DNA of 45,146 nt from JADJMO01 sp016794445. Lineage in GTDB: Bacteria; Myxococcota_A; Polyangia; Polyangiales; JADJMO01. Every line of letters begins with the position of its first letter. Position 1 is the stretch's first letter. The translations under genes and the position numbers were made by a program. A model generated the notes under the pieces. It saw nothing but the letters and a program-made list of their open reading frames with translations. It had not been told where the DNA came from and did not search any database. Shown here in pieces: positions 1 to 9,986 of this stretch. The DNA lies in the NCBI GenBank assembly GCA_016794445.1, contig JAEUKC010000265.1:1-45146 (forward strand). Direction: 5' to 3'.

Positions 1-123
1 ATCGTCCGGGCGTACCGGTCGCTGCTCGAGCAGAAGACCTCCCCCGCCGAGGTGTTCCGCGCGCTCCGCGCCGAGGGTGGCTACGGCGTCGTCCGCGGCT
101 CGCTCCGGGTCCTGTCGAGCTAG
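1..123 (+). CDS. C-terminal end of an unknown protein (partial)
   Basis: Frame 1 is open from the first base to a TAG at 121-123 and gives the last 40 residues of a protein whose start lies outside the window. The third codon positions are almost all G or C, as in the real genes nearby, so I take it as coding. The peptide is short and basic and I recognise no family. A 97-bp gap without visible signals separates it from the ABC transporter run, so it is probably the last gene of a preceding unit. Confidence 0.6.
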   Translation: MVRAYRSLLEQKTSPAEVFRALRAEGGYGVVRGSLRVLSS

Positions 124-220
124 CGACCGCAGTTCTTTCGCCGACGCGCCAGCGTTGCAGCCCGTGCGCGCCCGAGGCCCGTGAGATCGCGCACGGCGCC
201 TCCCTTGCTCGACGGAGGGT

Positions 221-943
221 GTGGCCCCCTCGGTCTTCGTCGCGCGCGCGCTCACCAAGGTCTACCCCATGGGAGACATGGAGGTCGTGGCGCTGCGTGG
301 TGTCGATCTCGACATCGCGCGCGGCGAGCTCATCGTCATCCTGGGCCCCTCGGGGAGCGGCAAGAGCACGCTGCTCAACATCCTCGGCGGGCTCGACGTA
401 CCCACCTCGGGCGAGGTCCGCTTCCTCGACCGCGACGAGACCGAGACCCACGCGCTCGGCGAGGACGACGCCACCCTCACGCGCTTCCGGCGCGACTACG
501 TGGGGTTCGTCTTCCAGTTCTACAACCTCATCCCGAGCCTCACCGCGCGCGAGAACGTGGCGCTCGTCACCGAGCTCGCCGACGACCCGATGTCGCCCGA
601 GGAGGCGCTCGGGCGGGTGGGCCTCTCGGACCGCCTGGACCACTTCCCGGCCCAGCTCTCCGGCGGTGAGCAGCAGCGGGTGGCGATCGCGCGGGCCATC
701 GCCAAGCGCCCGAGCGTGCTGCTCTGCGACGAGCCCACCGGCGCCCTCGACGTGGAGACCGGCAAGAACGTCCTAGAGGCGCTCGTGCGGGTGCGCGACG
801 AGCTCGGCACCACGGTCGCCATCATCACCCACAACGTGGCCATCGCCGCCATCGCGGACCGCGTGATCTCGTTCGGCGGCGGGGCCATCACCGAGGAGCA
901 CCGCAACGAGACGCGCGCGTCCGTCGCGACGCTGCACTGGTGA
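221..943 (+). CDS. ABC transporter ATPase, MacB/LolD type
   Basis: Energises a MacB/LolCDE-type exporter on the cytoplasmic face of the inner membrane. All ATPase motifs are visible in the 240 residues: Walker A GPSGSGKST, a Q-loop in FVFQFYNLIPSL, the signature LSGGEQQR, Walker B VLLCDEPTGALD and an H-loop ITHN. The segment SLTARENV after the Q-loop is typical of the LolD/MacB class. The GTG start at 221 is chosen because LolD proteins begin about this far ahead of the YPMGD-like segment and GGAGG lies just upstream, though close. The next in-frame start, ATG at 269, would cut into the first strand. The permease follows after 3 bp, so the two are one unit. The substrate cannot be read from sequence; antibiotics, lipids and peptides are all possible. 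Confidence 0.93.
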   Translation: MAPSVFVARALTKVYPMGDMEVVALRGVDLDIARGELIVILGPSGSGKSTLLNILGGLDVPTSGEVRFLDRDETETHALGEDDATLTRFRRDYVGFVFQFYNLIPSLTARENVALVTELADDPMSPEEALGRVGLSDRLDHFPAQLSGGEQQRVAIARAIAKRPSVLLCDEPTGALDVETGKNVLEALVRVRDELGTTVAIITHNVAIAAIADRVISFGGGAITEEHRNETRASVATLHW

Positions 944-946
944 TCC

Positions 947-3313
947 ATGCGCACGCTCACCCTCAAGCTCGTTCGTGAGCTGCTCGGCATGAAGACCCAG
1001 GCGCTGGCCATCGCCGCCGTCGTGGCCTGCGCCGTCGCCACCTTCGTCGCCTCGCTCGGGGCGCTCGCCGCCATCCGCGTGGCGCGCGACGACGCCTACG
1101 CGCGCTACCACCTCGCCGACGTGTTCGCCCGGTGCAAGCGCGCGCCGCGCACGCTGCTCCCCCGCGTCGCCGAGATCCCGGGGGTCGGCCAGGTCGAGGC
1201 CCGGGTGGTCGCCGAGGTGGTGATCGACGTGCCCACCATGAAGGAGCCGGCGACGGGCCGCCTCGTCTCGATCCCGGAGTTTCCTCGGCCGATGCTGAAC
1301 GGTCTCCACCTGAGCCAGGGGCGATGGATCGACGCCGAGCGGGTCGACGAGGCCATCGTGAGCGAGGCGTTCGCCGTCGCCCACCGGCTCGTGCCAGGGG
1401 CGAAGCTGGACGCGATCGTGAACGGTCGTCGGCGCGCGCTGCGGGTCGTCGGGATCGCGACCGCCCCCGAATACGTGTTCGCGTTCGGCGGCGGCGACAT
1501 CTTCCCGGACGACCGCCGGTTCGGCGTGCTCTGGATGGGACAGCGCGCGCTCGCCTCGACGCTCGACATGGAGGGCGCGTTCGACGACGTGGCCCTGACG
1601 CTGATGCCGGGCGCGAACGAGCCCGAGGTGCTGCGCAAGCTCGACACGTTGCTCACGCCCTACGGCGGCATCGGCGCGCACGGCCGCGACAAGCTCATCT
1701 CGCACCGCTACCTCTCCGAGGAGCTCGTGCAGCTGCGCGCGCAGGGCACCTGGGTGCCCGCGCTCTTCCTCGCGGTCGCGGCGTTCCTGCTCAACGTCGT
1801 CGTCTCGCGGCTCGTGCAGATGCAGCGGACCACCATCGCCACCATGCGCGCGTTCGGGTTCGGCAAGCTCCGTATCGCGGCCCACTACGGAGCCTTCGCG
1901 CTGGTGATCGTCATCCTCGGCGCTGCGCTCGGCGTCGGGCTCGGCACGTGGCTCGGTCGCGGCCTCGTGGACATGTACCGGCCCTGGTATCGGTTCCCCA
2001 CCCTCGCGTTCCGGCTCCCGACCGACACGGTGCTGGTCGCGGTCGCCATCAGCCTCGCGTCGGCGCTCCTCGGCGCCGTCTTCGCAGTGCGACAGGCCGC
2101 CGAGCTCCCGCCCGCCGAGGCGATGCGCCCCGAGGCCCCGGCCCGCTTCGGTCGCACGGTCCTCGAGCGCGTGGGGCTCCTGCGGCTCTTCTCGGTCGAG
2201 GGCCGCATGACCGTGCGCAACCTGTTCCGCCGCCCGGTGCGCAGCGCCCTCGCGCTCGCGGGCCTCTCGTTCGCGGTGGGGATCGTCGTCGTCGGGCAGT
2301 TCACCGAGGACGCGATGGCGCACATGCTCCGGCTCCAGTACGACGACGTGCAGCGCAACGACGCGGTCGTCGCCTTCGCCCGCCCAGCGACGCTCGACGC
2401 ACTCCGCTCGCTCCCCGCCGCCGATGGCACGATCCTGCGCACCGAGCCCGCGCGATCGATCCCGGTGCGGCTACACACGGGGCAGTACGCCCGCGAGGTG
2501 ACCCTCGAGGGGCTGGTGCCCCACCCGAGGCTCCGCCGCGTCGTCGACCTCCACGGCCACGCCCACGACCCGCCGGAGGGCGCGATCCTGCTCACGCTGT
2601 GGCTCCGCGACGCGCTCCGCCTCCGCCTCGGCGACCCGATCGACGTCGAGATGCTCGACCTGCCGCGCACGACCGTGCGCCTCCACGTCGCGGGGTTCGT
2701 CGACGAGATGGTGGGCATCAACGCCTACGTCGAGCTCGGCACCCTGCGCCGGATCCTCGGCGAGGAGCGCTCCGTCACGACGCTCGCCCTCGCGCTCGAC
2801 CAAGGGAGCGCGCCGGCGCTCCACCAGGCCCTCAAGCGCACCCCGGGCATCGGCGGCGTCCTGCTGCGCGAGGCCTCGCTCGCGGGCTTCAAGAAGGCGC
2901 TCGACCAGAGCCTCGGCGTGATGCGCGCCATGCAGGGCATCTTCGCCGTCGTGATCGCGTTCGCGGTCGTCTACAACACCGCCCGCACGGCGTTCGCCGA
3001 GCGCAGCCGCGAGCTCGCGAGCCTGCGTGTGCTCGGCATGACCCGCGGCGAGGTGTCGCGGATCCTGCTCGGCGAGCTCTTCACGCTGACCGTGCTCGCG
3101 CTGCCGCTCGGCTGCGTGGTCGGCAAGTACTTCACCGACCAGATCTCCACCAAGTTCGCCAACGACCTCTACCGCTTGCAGGCCGACGTGAGCGACCGGA
3201 GCTACCTCGTGGCGTGCGTCGTGGTCAGCGTGGCGGCCCTCCTGTCGAGCCTCCTGGTCCGACGGCGGGTCGATCGGCTCGATCTGGTCTCCGTGCTCAA
3301 GGCGAGGGACTGA
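947..3313 (+). CDS. ABC transporter permease with two FtsX/MacB domains
   Basis: Membrane subunit of the exporter, 788 residues. It has an N-terminal membrane segment, a periplasmic MacB-like domain, a block of three membrane helices (about 265-385), then a second copy of the same plan: a helix near 435, a soluble domain and three helices to the end. Such a doubled FtsX layout lets one chain act as both halves of the permease. The segments TIATMRAFGFGKLRI and ELASLRVLGMTRGEV are the paired cytoplasmic coupling motifs of the two halves. ATG 947 starts 3 bp after the ATPase stop and the adaptor starts 2 bp after this stop. The doubled form resembles bacterial exporters of the YknZ/SalY group and may work without a separate second permease. 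Confidence 0.9.
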   Translation: MRTLTLKLVRELLGMKTQALAIAAVVACAVATFVASLGALAAIRVARDDAYARYHLADVFARCKRAPRTLLPRVAEIPGVGQVEARVVAEVVIDVPTMKEPATGRLVSIPEFPRPMLNGLHLSQGRWIDAERVDEAIVSEAFAVAHRLVPGAKLDAIVNGRRRALRVVGIATAPEYVFAFGGGDIFPDDRRFGVLWMGQRALASTLDMEGAFDDVALTLMPGANEPEVLRKLDTLLTPYGGIGAHGRDKLISHRYLSEELVQLRAQGTWVPALFLAVAAFLLNVVVSRLVQMQRTTIATMRAFGFGKLRIAAHYGAFALVIVILGAALGVGLGTWLGRGLVDMYRPWYRFPTLAFRLPTDTVLVAVAISLASALLGAVFAVRQAAELPPAEAMRPEAPARFGRTVLERVGLLRLFSVEGRMTVRNLFRRPVRSALALAGLSFAVGIVVVGQFTEDAMAHMLRLQYDDVQRNDAVVAFARPATLDALRSLPAADGTILRTEPARSIPVRLHTGQYAREVTLEGLVPHPRLRRVVDLHGHAHDPPEGAILLTLWLRDALRLRLGDPIDVEMLDLPRTTVRLHVAGFVDEMVGINAYVELGTLRRILGEERSVTTLALALDQGSAPALHQALKRTPGIGGVLLREASLAGFKKALDQSLGVMRAMQGIFAVVIAFAVVYNTARTAFAERSRELASLRVLGMTRGEVSRILLGELFTLTVLALPLGCVVGKYFTDQISTKFANDLYRLQADVSDRSYLVACVVVSVAALLSSLLVRRRVDRLDLVSVLKARD

Positions 3314-3315
3314 AC

Positions 3316-4527
3316 ATGAAGGCGAAGAACGGCGTGGTGGCCAGGTGGGTGCGGAGGGTCCTCTTCGGGCTCGCGGTGATCGCGGTCGCGGTGCTCGCGA
3401 TCCGGGCCGCACGGCCCAAGCCGCTCACGGTCGACGCGGCCAGGATCGCGCGCGGGAGCCTGCGGGTGACGGTCACCGGCAGCGGGAAGACCCGCGTGAA
3501 GGACCGCTACGTGCTGTCGGCGCCCCTCGCCGGCGAGATGCCACGCCTCGAGCTCCGGCCCGGGGATGCGGTCGAGGCCGGCGCCGTCCTGCTCGCCATC
3601 GCGCCCTCGGCGCCGCCGCTCCTCGACGACCGGAGTCGCGCCCAGGCCACCGCCAAGCTCGCCGCCGCCAACGCCGCCAAGTCGCTCGCCGACGCGCGGA
3701 TCGAGCTCGCCAAGACCACGATCGCGGCGACGCAGAAGGACTACGACCGGATCAAGTCGCTCTACGACAAGTCGGCGGCCACGCAGGTCGATCTCGAGGC
3801 GGTCGACTTCAAGCTGCGCTCCGCCAAGAGCGACCTCGAGTCGGCGAAGTTCTCCGGCCAGGTCTCGGCCTACGAGGCGCAGGTCGCGGCGCTCGCCGTC
3901 GCGCAGGTGGGCGAGAAGCCGGGCACGGGCTTCGCCGCCATCCTCAAGACCCCGGTCACCGGCAGCGTGCTGCGCGTCTACCAGGAGAGCGCGGGGCTCG
4001 TCGCGCCCGGCACCCCGCTGCTCGAGGTGGGCGACCTCACCCGGATGGAGATCGTCGTCGACCTGCTCTCGACGGAGGCGGTGCGGGTGAAGCCCGGCGC
4101 CGACGCGGTGATCTCGCACTGGGGTGGAGCTGGTGAGCTGCTCGCGCGCGTGCGCAAGATCGAGCCGAGCGGCTTCACCAAGGTGTCGGCGCTCGGCATC
4201 GAGGAGCAGCGGGTGAACGTGGTCGCCGACTTCGTCACGCCGCACGACCAGTGGAAGGCGCTCGGCGACGGCTACCGCGTCGAGGTGACCGTGACGACCG
4301 GGTCGTGGGCCAACGTCCCGCTGGTCCCCGCGGGCGCCCTGTTCCGCAAGGTCGACGCCTGGTCGGTCTACGTGATCAAGAACGGGCGCACCGAGTCACG
4401 CGTCGTCCAGCTCGGTGCCCGCAACGACGAGTTCGCCGAGGTCAGGAGCGGGCTCGTGGAAGGTGACGTGGTGGTCCTGCACCCCGGCGACGCGGTGACG
4501 GACGGAACCCAGGTGGTGCCGCGATGA
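3316..4527 (+). CDS. Periplasmic adaptor (HlyD/MacA-like) of the exporter
   Basis: Membrane-fusion protein of 403 residues that would link the permease to the envelope. An N-terminal membrane anchor (about residues 12-30) is followed by a split biotinyl-lipoyl domain, a long alpha-helical hairpin rich in Ala, Lys and Asp (about 105-200, coiled-coil character), the second lipoyl half, a beta-barrel domain and a C-terminal membrane-proximal domain. This order matches MacA/RND-type adaptors and the length is usual. ATG 3316 lies 2 bp after the permease stop. Its own stop overlaps the next start by 4 bp (ATGA), tying the exporter to the metabolic genes downstream. No outer-membrane channel gene is in the window. 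Confidence 0.88.
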   Translation: MKAKNGVVARWVRRVLFGLAVIAVAVLAIRAARPKPLTVDAARIARGSLRVTVTGSGKTRVKDRYVLSAPLAGEMPRLELRPGDAVEAGAVLLAIAPSAPPLLDDRSRAQATAKLAAANAAKSLADARIELAKTTIAATQKDYDRIKSLYDKSAATQVDLEAVDFKLRSAKSDLESAKFSGQVSAYEAQVAALAVAQVGEKPGTGFAAILKTPVTGSVLRVYQESAGLVAPGTPLLEVGDLTRMEIVVDLLSTEAVRVKPGADAVISHWGGAGELLARVRKIEPSGFTKVSALGIEEQRVNVVADFVTPHDQWKALGDGYRVEVTVTTGSWANVPLVPAGALFRKVDAWSVYVIKNGRTESRVVQLGARNDEFAEVRSGLVEGDVVVLHPGDAVTDGTQVVPR

Positions 4528-5849
4528 GCCAGCGTAGACGCATCCTCGTGCTCGGCGCCGCCGGGCGTGACTTCCACGACTTCCAGGTGGTGTTCCGCGA
4601 CGATCCGACCGTCGAGGTCGTGGGTTTCACCGCGACCCAGATCCCAGGGATCGACGCGCGCCGGTTCCCTGCTGCGCTCGCGGGGCCGCTCTATCCCGAC
4701 GGGATCGGCATCCACCCCGAGGCCGAGCTCGAGCAGCTGGTGCGATCGCTGGGCGTCGACGAGGTGGTGCTCTCGTACAGCGACCTCGCGCACCCGACCG
4801 TGATGCACCTCGCGAGCCGCGCGCTCGCCGCGGGCGCGGGATTCCGGCTCCTCGCGCCGAAGCAGACCATGCTGCGCTCGAGGCGGCCCGTCATCGCCCT
4901 GACCGCGGTCCGCACCGGCTGCGGGAAGAGCCAGGCCGCGCGCTACGTGGTCCGCGCGGTGCGCGACGGCGGGCGCCGCGTGGTCGTGGTGCGGCACCCG
5001 ATGCCCTACGGCGATCTGGTCGCCGAGCGCGTGCAGCGGTTCGCGACGATCGACGCTCTCGACCGCGCGAAGGTGACCCTGGAGGAGCGCGAGGACTACG
5101 CACCCCACGTGGAGAACGGGTGCGTCGTCTACGCTGGCGTCGACTACGCGGCGATCCTCGCCGCGGCCGAGCGCGAGGCCGACGTGATCGTGTGGGACGG
5201 CGGCAACAACGACGCGCCGTTCTACGCGCCCGACCTGTGGATCACGATCCTCGATCCGCACCGACCCGGCCACGAGCTTGCCTATCACCCGGGCGAGGTC
5301 AACCTGCGCGCGGCCGATCTGCTCCTCGTGAACAAGGCCGACTCGGCCACCCCCGAGCAGCTCGCGGCGGTGCGCGAGAGCGCGACGCGGATCCGGCCCG
5401 ACGTGCCCTGCCTCGTCGCGCGCTCGGCGATCACCGTCGACGCGCCGGAGCTCGTGCGCGGCAAGCGCGTCCTCTTGATCGAGGACGGGCCCACGCTCAC
5501 CCACGGCGAGATGCGCTTCGGCGCGGCGCGGGTGGCCGCGGATCGGATCGGCGTCGGTTCGCTCGTCGACCCACGCCCACACGCCGTCGGCTCCATCGCG
5601 GAGACCTTCGCGCGCTACCCGCACATCGGCGCGGCGCTGCCCGCCGTCGGGTACTCGCCCGCGCAGATCGCGGACCTCGGGGCCACGATCGCGCGGTGCG
5701 ACGCCGAGGCGATCCTGATCGGCACGCCCATCGACCTCGCGCACGTGCTCACGCTGCCGTGCCCCGCGACCCGCGTCCGCTACGAGCTCGAGGACGACGG
5801 CGCGCTCGCCCAGGTCGTCCAGACATTCCTCGAGAGGAGAACCCCATGA
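4524..5849 (+). CDS. P-loop NTPase, cyclic 2,3-diphosphoglycerate synthetase-like (COG2403)
   Basis: 441 residues. An N-terminal Rossmann-like domain (GAAGRDFHDF at 11-20, then VVGFTATQIPGI) is followed by a P-loop domain with TAVRTGCGKS at 127-136, an acidic strand VIVWDGGNNDAPF that looks like a Walker B region, and LLLVNKAD that resembles the G-protein specificity motif NKxD. This combination is that of the family annotated as predicted GTPase or cyclic 2,3-diphosphoglycerate synthetase. The archaeal enzyme makes an intramolecular anhydride; the bacterial members have no established role that I know of. The gene overlaps the adaptor and carbamate kinase genes by ATGA, so its partners here are carbamoyl-phosphate and ornithine enzymes. 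I would not transfer the archaeal activity. Confidence 0.75.
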   Translation: MSQRRRILVLGAAGRDFHDFQVVFRDDPTVEVVGFTATQIPGIDARRFPAALAGPLYPDGIGIHPEAELEQLVRSLGVDEVVLSYSDLAHPTVMHLASRALAAGAGFRLLAPKQTMLRSRRPVIALTAVRTGCGKSQAARYVVRAVRDGGRRVVVVRHPMPYGDLVAERVQRFATIDALDRAKVTLEEREDYAPHVENGCVVYAGVDYAAILAAAEREADVIVWDGGNNDAPFYAPDLWITILDPHRPGHELAYHPGEVNLRAADLLLVNKADSATPEQLAAVRESATRIRPDVPCLVARSAITVDAPELVRGKRVLLIEDGPTLTHGEMRFGAARVAADRIGVGSLVDPRPHAVGSIAETFARYPHIGAALPAVGYSPAQIADLGATIARCDAEAILIGTPIDLAHVLTLPCPATRVRYELEDDGALAQVVQTFLERRTP

Positions 5850-6796
5850 GCACGCACCCCGTCACCGTCGTGGCCTTCGGCGGCAACGCCATGTGGCCGA
5901 GCGGCGAGCGCGGCACGCCCGCCGAGCAGGTCGCCCACGCGCGCGCCGCCTGCGAACCTCTGGTTCCACGGATTGCCGCGGGGGAGCGCTTCGTCCTCGT
6001 CCACGGCAACGGTCCGCAGGTGGGCCGCGAGCTCGACCGCGGGTTCGCGGCGCGCGCCACGATCGACCCCGTGCCCCTCGACGTCTACGTCGCCGCGACC
6101 CAGGGGACGATGGGGTACTACCTCGAGATCGCGCTCCGCGAGGCGCTCCGCGCGGCGGGGGCCGAGGCCCGGATCGCCACGCTCGCCACCCTCGTCCGCG
6201 TGGACGAGGCGGACCCCGCGTTCCAGCACCCCGACAAGCCGATCGGCCCGTTCTACTCGGAGAGCGAAGCGGCGCGGATCGCCCGCGAACGGGGCGCGCG
6301 GTTCGTCGAGGACGCCGGGCGGGGGCACCGTCAGGTCGTGCCCTCCCCGCGCCCGATCGAGGTCCTCGACCTCGGCGCGATCTCCGCGCTGCTCGACACG
6401 CGGCACGTCGTGATCGCTGGCGGCGGGGGCGGCATCCCGGTGGTGCGCGAGGCGAGCGGCGCGCTCCGCGGGGTCGAGGCGGTGGTCGACAAGGACCACA
6501 CCGCGGCCCTGATCGCGACGATGCTGAGGGCTCGCTCGCTGGTCGACCTCACCGGCGTCGACTTCGTCTACCGCGACTTCGGCAAGCCCACGGAGGCCGC
6601 GCTGCGCCGGCTGACCCTCGACGAGGCGCTCGAGCTCCACGCGGCGGGTCAGTTCCCGCCGGGGAGCATGGGGCCGAAGATCCTCGCTGCGTGCGCGTTC
6701 CTCCAGGCGGGGGGCGGCGAGGTGCTGATCTCCTCGATGCGAGGGCTCGAGAAGGCCCTCTCCCACGAGCTCGGAACCCGGATGGTGCCCTCATGA
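5846..6796 (+). CDS. arcC: Carbamate kinase
   Basis: Catalyses ATP + carbamate = ADP + carbamoyl phosphate, normally run toward ATP in arginine or agmatine breakdown. The 316 residues match the usual length of about 310. Visible motifs are AFGGNAM near the N-terminus, LVHGNGPQVG (phosphate-binding loop), the block VIAGGGGGIPVV, and VDKDHTAAL, where the Lys-Asp pair contacts nucleotide. ATG 5846 overlaps the preceding stop and is preceded by AGAGGAGAA at good spacing. No arginine deiminase or ornithine carbamoyltransferase is present here, so the source of the carbamoyl group is unclear. Biosynthetic use together with the downstream ornithine enzyme is also possible. Confidence 0.92.
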   Translation: MSTHPVTVVAFGGNAMWPSGERGTPAEQVAHARAACEPLVPRIAAGERFVLVHGNGPQVGRELDRGFAARATIDPVPLDVYVAATQGTMGYYLEIALREALRAAGAEARIATLATLVRVDEADPAFQHPDKPIGPFYSESEAARIARERGARFVEDAGRGHRQVVPSPRPIEVLDLGAISALLDTRHVVIAGGGGGIPVVREASGALRGVEAVVDKDHTAALIATMLRARSLVDLTGVDFVYRDFGKPTEAALRRLTLDEALELHAAGQFPPGSMGPKILAACAFLQAGGGEVLISSMRGLEKALSHELGTRMVPS

Positions 6797-8031
6797 CCGC
6801 CGACCACGCCATCGCGCTCGCCCGCACCTACGGCGCGGACAACTACGCGCCCCTACCCGTCGTGCTCGCGCGCGGCGAGGGCGCGTTCGTCTTCGACACC
6901 GCGGGGCGCCGCTACTTCGATTTCCTCAGCGCGTACTCCGCCGTCTCGCAGGGCCACTGCCACCCGCGCATCGTGAAAGCGCTGGTCGAGCAGGCCTCGA
7001 CGCTGAGCCTCACCTCGCGCGCGTTCCACAACGACCGCATGGGCGCGATGCTCGAGCGGATCGCGCGCGTGTCGGGCTACGAGAAGGTGCTCCCGATGAA
7101 CACCGGCGCCGAGGCGGTCGAGACCGCCCTCAAGGCGATGCGTCGGTGGGGGTACGAGCAGAAGGGCGTGCCCGACGGCACGGCCGAGATCCTGGTCGCC
7201 GAGGGCAACTTCCACGGCCGCACCACGACCATCGTCGGGTTCTCCGACGAGCCGGACTACACCCGCCACTTCGGCCCACCGACGCCCGGGTTCCGCCTCG
7301 TGCCGTTCGGCGACGCAGCGGCGCTCGCCGCGGCGATCGGGCCCCACACCGTCGGCGTGTTGCTCGAGCCGATCCAGGGAGAGGGCGGCGTGCGCATCCC
7401 GCCCGACGGCTACCTGACCGAGGTGCGCGCCGCGTGCACGCGCGCGAACGCGCTGCTCTGCTTCGACGAGATCCAGACCGGGCTCGGCCGCACCGGCCGC
7501 ATGTTCGCGTTCGAGCACGAGGGCGCGCGCCCCGACCTCCTCGTGCTCGGCAAGGCGCTCTCGGGGGGGCTCTACCCGGTGAGCTGCTTGTGCGCCGACG
7601 ACCGCGTGATGCGCGTGTTCACGCCGGGCTCGCACGGCTCCACCTACGGCGGCAACCCGCTCGCCGCCGCCGTCGCGCTCGCGGCCCTCGACGTGCTCGA
7701 GGACGAGGAGCTCGCCCAGCGCTCCGCCGAGCTCGGCGGACGGGCGCTCGAGCGCCTGCGCGGCGCCCTGCGTGGCCACCCCGCCGTGCGCGAGGTGCGC
7801 GGCCGTGGCCTCATGATCGCGGTCGAGTACCACGAGAAGATCGCGCGTGCGGTCGCCCACGAGCTCTGCGACGTGTCGGTGCTCGCCAAGGACACGCGGG
7901 GCGACGTGATCCGCCTGATGCCGCCCCTGGTCATCCGCGAGGACGACCTCAACGCCGCGCTCGACCTCGCGATTCCCGTCCTGGCCCGAGAATCCAGGGC
8001 GAGCGCGAGCGGCCCTGACGATCTACAGTGA
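6793..8031 (+). CDS. rocD: Ornithine aminotransferase (class III PLP aminotransferase)
   Basis: Probably converts ornithine and 2-oxoglutarate to glutamate-5-semialdehyde and glutamate in the cytoplasm. The 412 residues carry a class III fold: NTGAEAVETALK (phosphate and cofactor contacts), HGRTTT, EPIQGEGGV, FDEIQTGLGRTG with Asp225 for the pyridine nitrogen, and LGKALSGG with Lys254 as the PLP lysine. The early segment SAYSAVSQGHCHPRI and the whole layout are closest to ornithine aminotransferase rather than acetylornithine aminotransferase, but the two are hard to part by eye. ATG 6793 overlaps the carbamate kinase stop. A link between ornithine, carbamate and the COG2403 protein is suggested by the shared operon. 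Confidence 0.85.
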   Translation: MTADHAIALARTYGADNYAPLPVVLARGEGAFVFDTAGRRYFDFLSAYSAVSQGHCHPRIVKALVEQASTLSLTSRAFHNDRMGAMLERIARVSGYEKVLPMNTGAEAVETALKAMRRWGYEQKGVPDGTAEILVAEGNFHGRTTTIVGFSDEPDYTRHFGPPTPGFRLVPFGDAAALAAAIGPHTVGVLLEPIQGEGGVRIPPDGYLTEVRAACTRANALLCFDEIQTGLGRTGRMFAFEHEGARPDLLVLGKALSGGLYPVSCLCADDRVMRVFTPGSHGSTYGGNPLAAAVALAALDVLEDEELAQRSAELGGRALERLRGALRGHPAVREVRGRGLMIAVEYHEKIARAVAHELCDVSVLAKDTRGDVIRLMPPLVIREDDLNAALDLAIPVLARESRASASGPDDLQ

Positions 8032-8036
8032 GGGCC

Positions 8037-9749
<1,713 letters not shown>

Positions 9750-9773
9750 AGCAGGACGGCGGACGCGGTGAAT

Positions 9774-9976
9774 CCCCCCCGGGCTGAAGCCCGGGGCACC
9801 GACTGCCGCGGAAGCCCACCTGCGGCGGGCTCGCGTAGTGCAGGCGCGCGATGCGTACAGTCGCGAGTGCGCGTATCGTGAACTGCCCGAATCCGTCGCT
9901 CCACCACACCGACTGGATAGCCCGCCACCAGCGGGCTTGCCCCGGCCGTCGGTGCCCCGGGCTTCAGCCCGGGGGG
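9774..9976 (+). repeat. REPIN/MITE-like inverted repeat element, about 203 bp
   Basis: The outer arms 9774-9802 and 9948-9976 are inverted copies of each other, differing only in C-run length, and each is itself a hairpin (CCCGGGCTGAAGCCCGGG core). The similarity continues inward to about 58 bp per arm (9774-9831 against 9919-9976), where each arm holds a second stem of the AGCCC...GGGCT type. The roughly 90 bp centre looks noncoding. It lies between convergent genes (stops at 9749 and 9987). Hairpin arms in inverted order around a short centre are the form of REPINs and small MITEs, which are normally multi-copy. No target duplication is obvious. Confidence 0.8.
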
Positions 9977-9986
9977 CATCCTTCGA

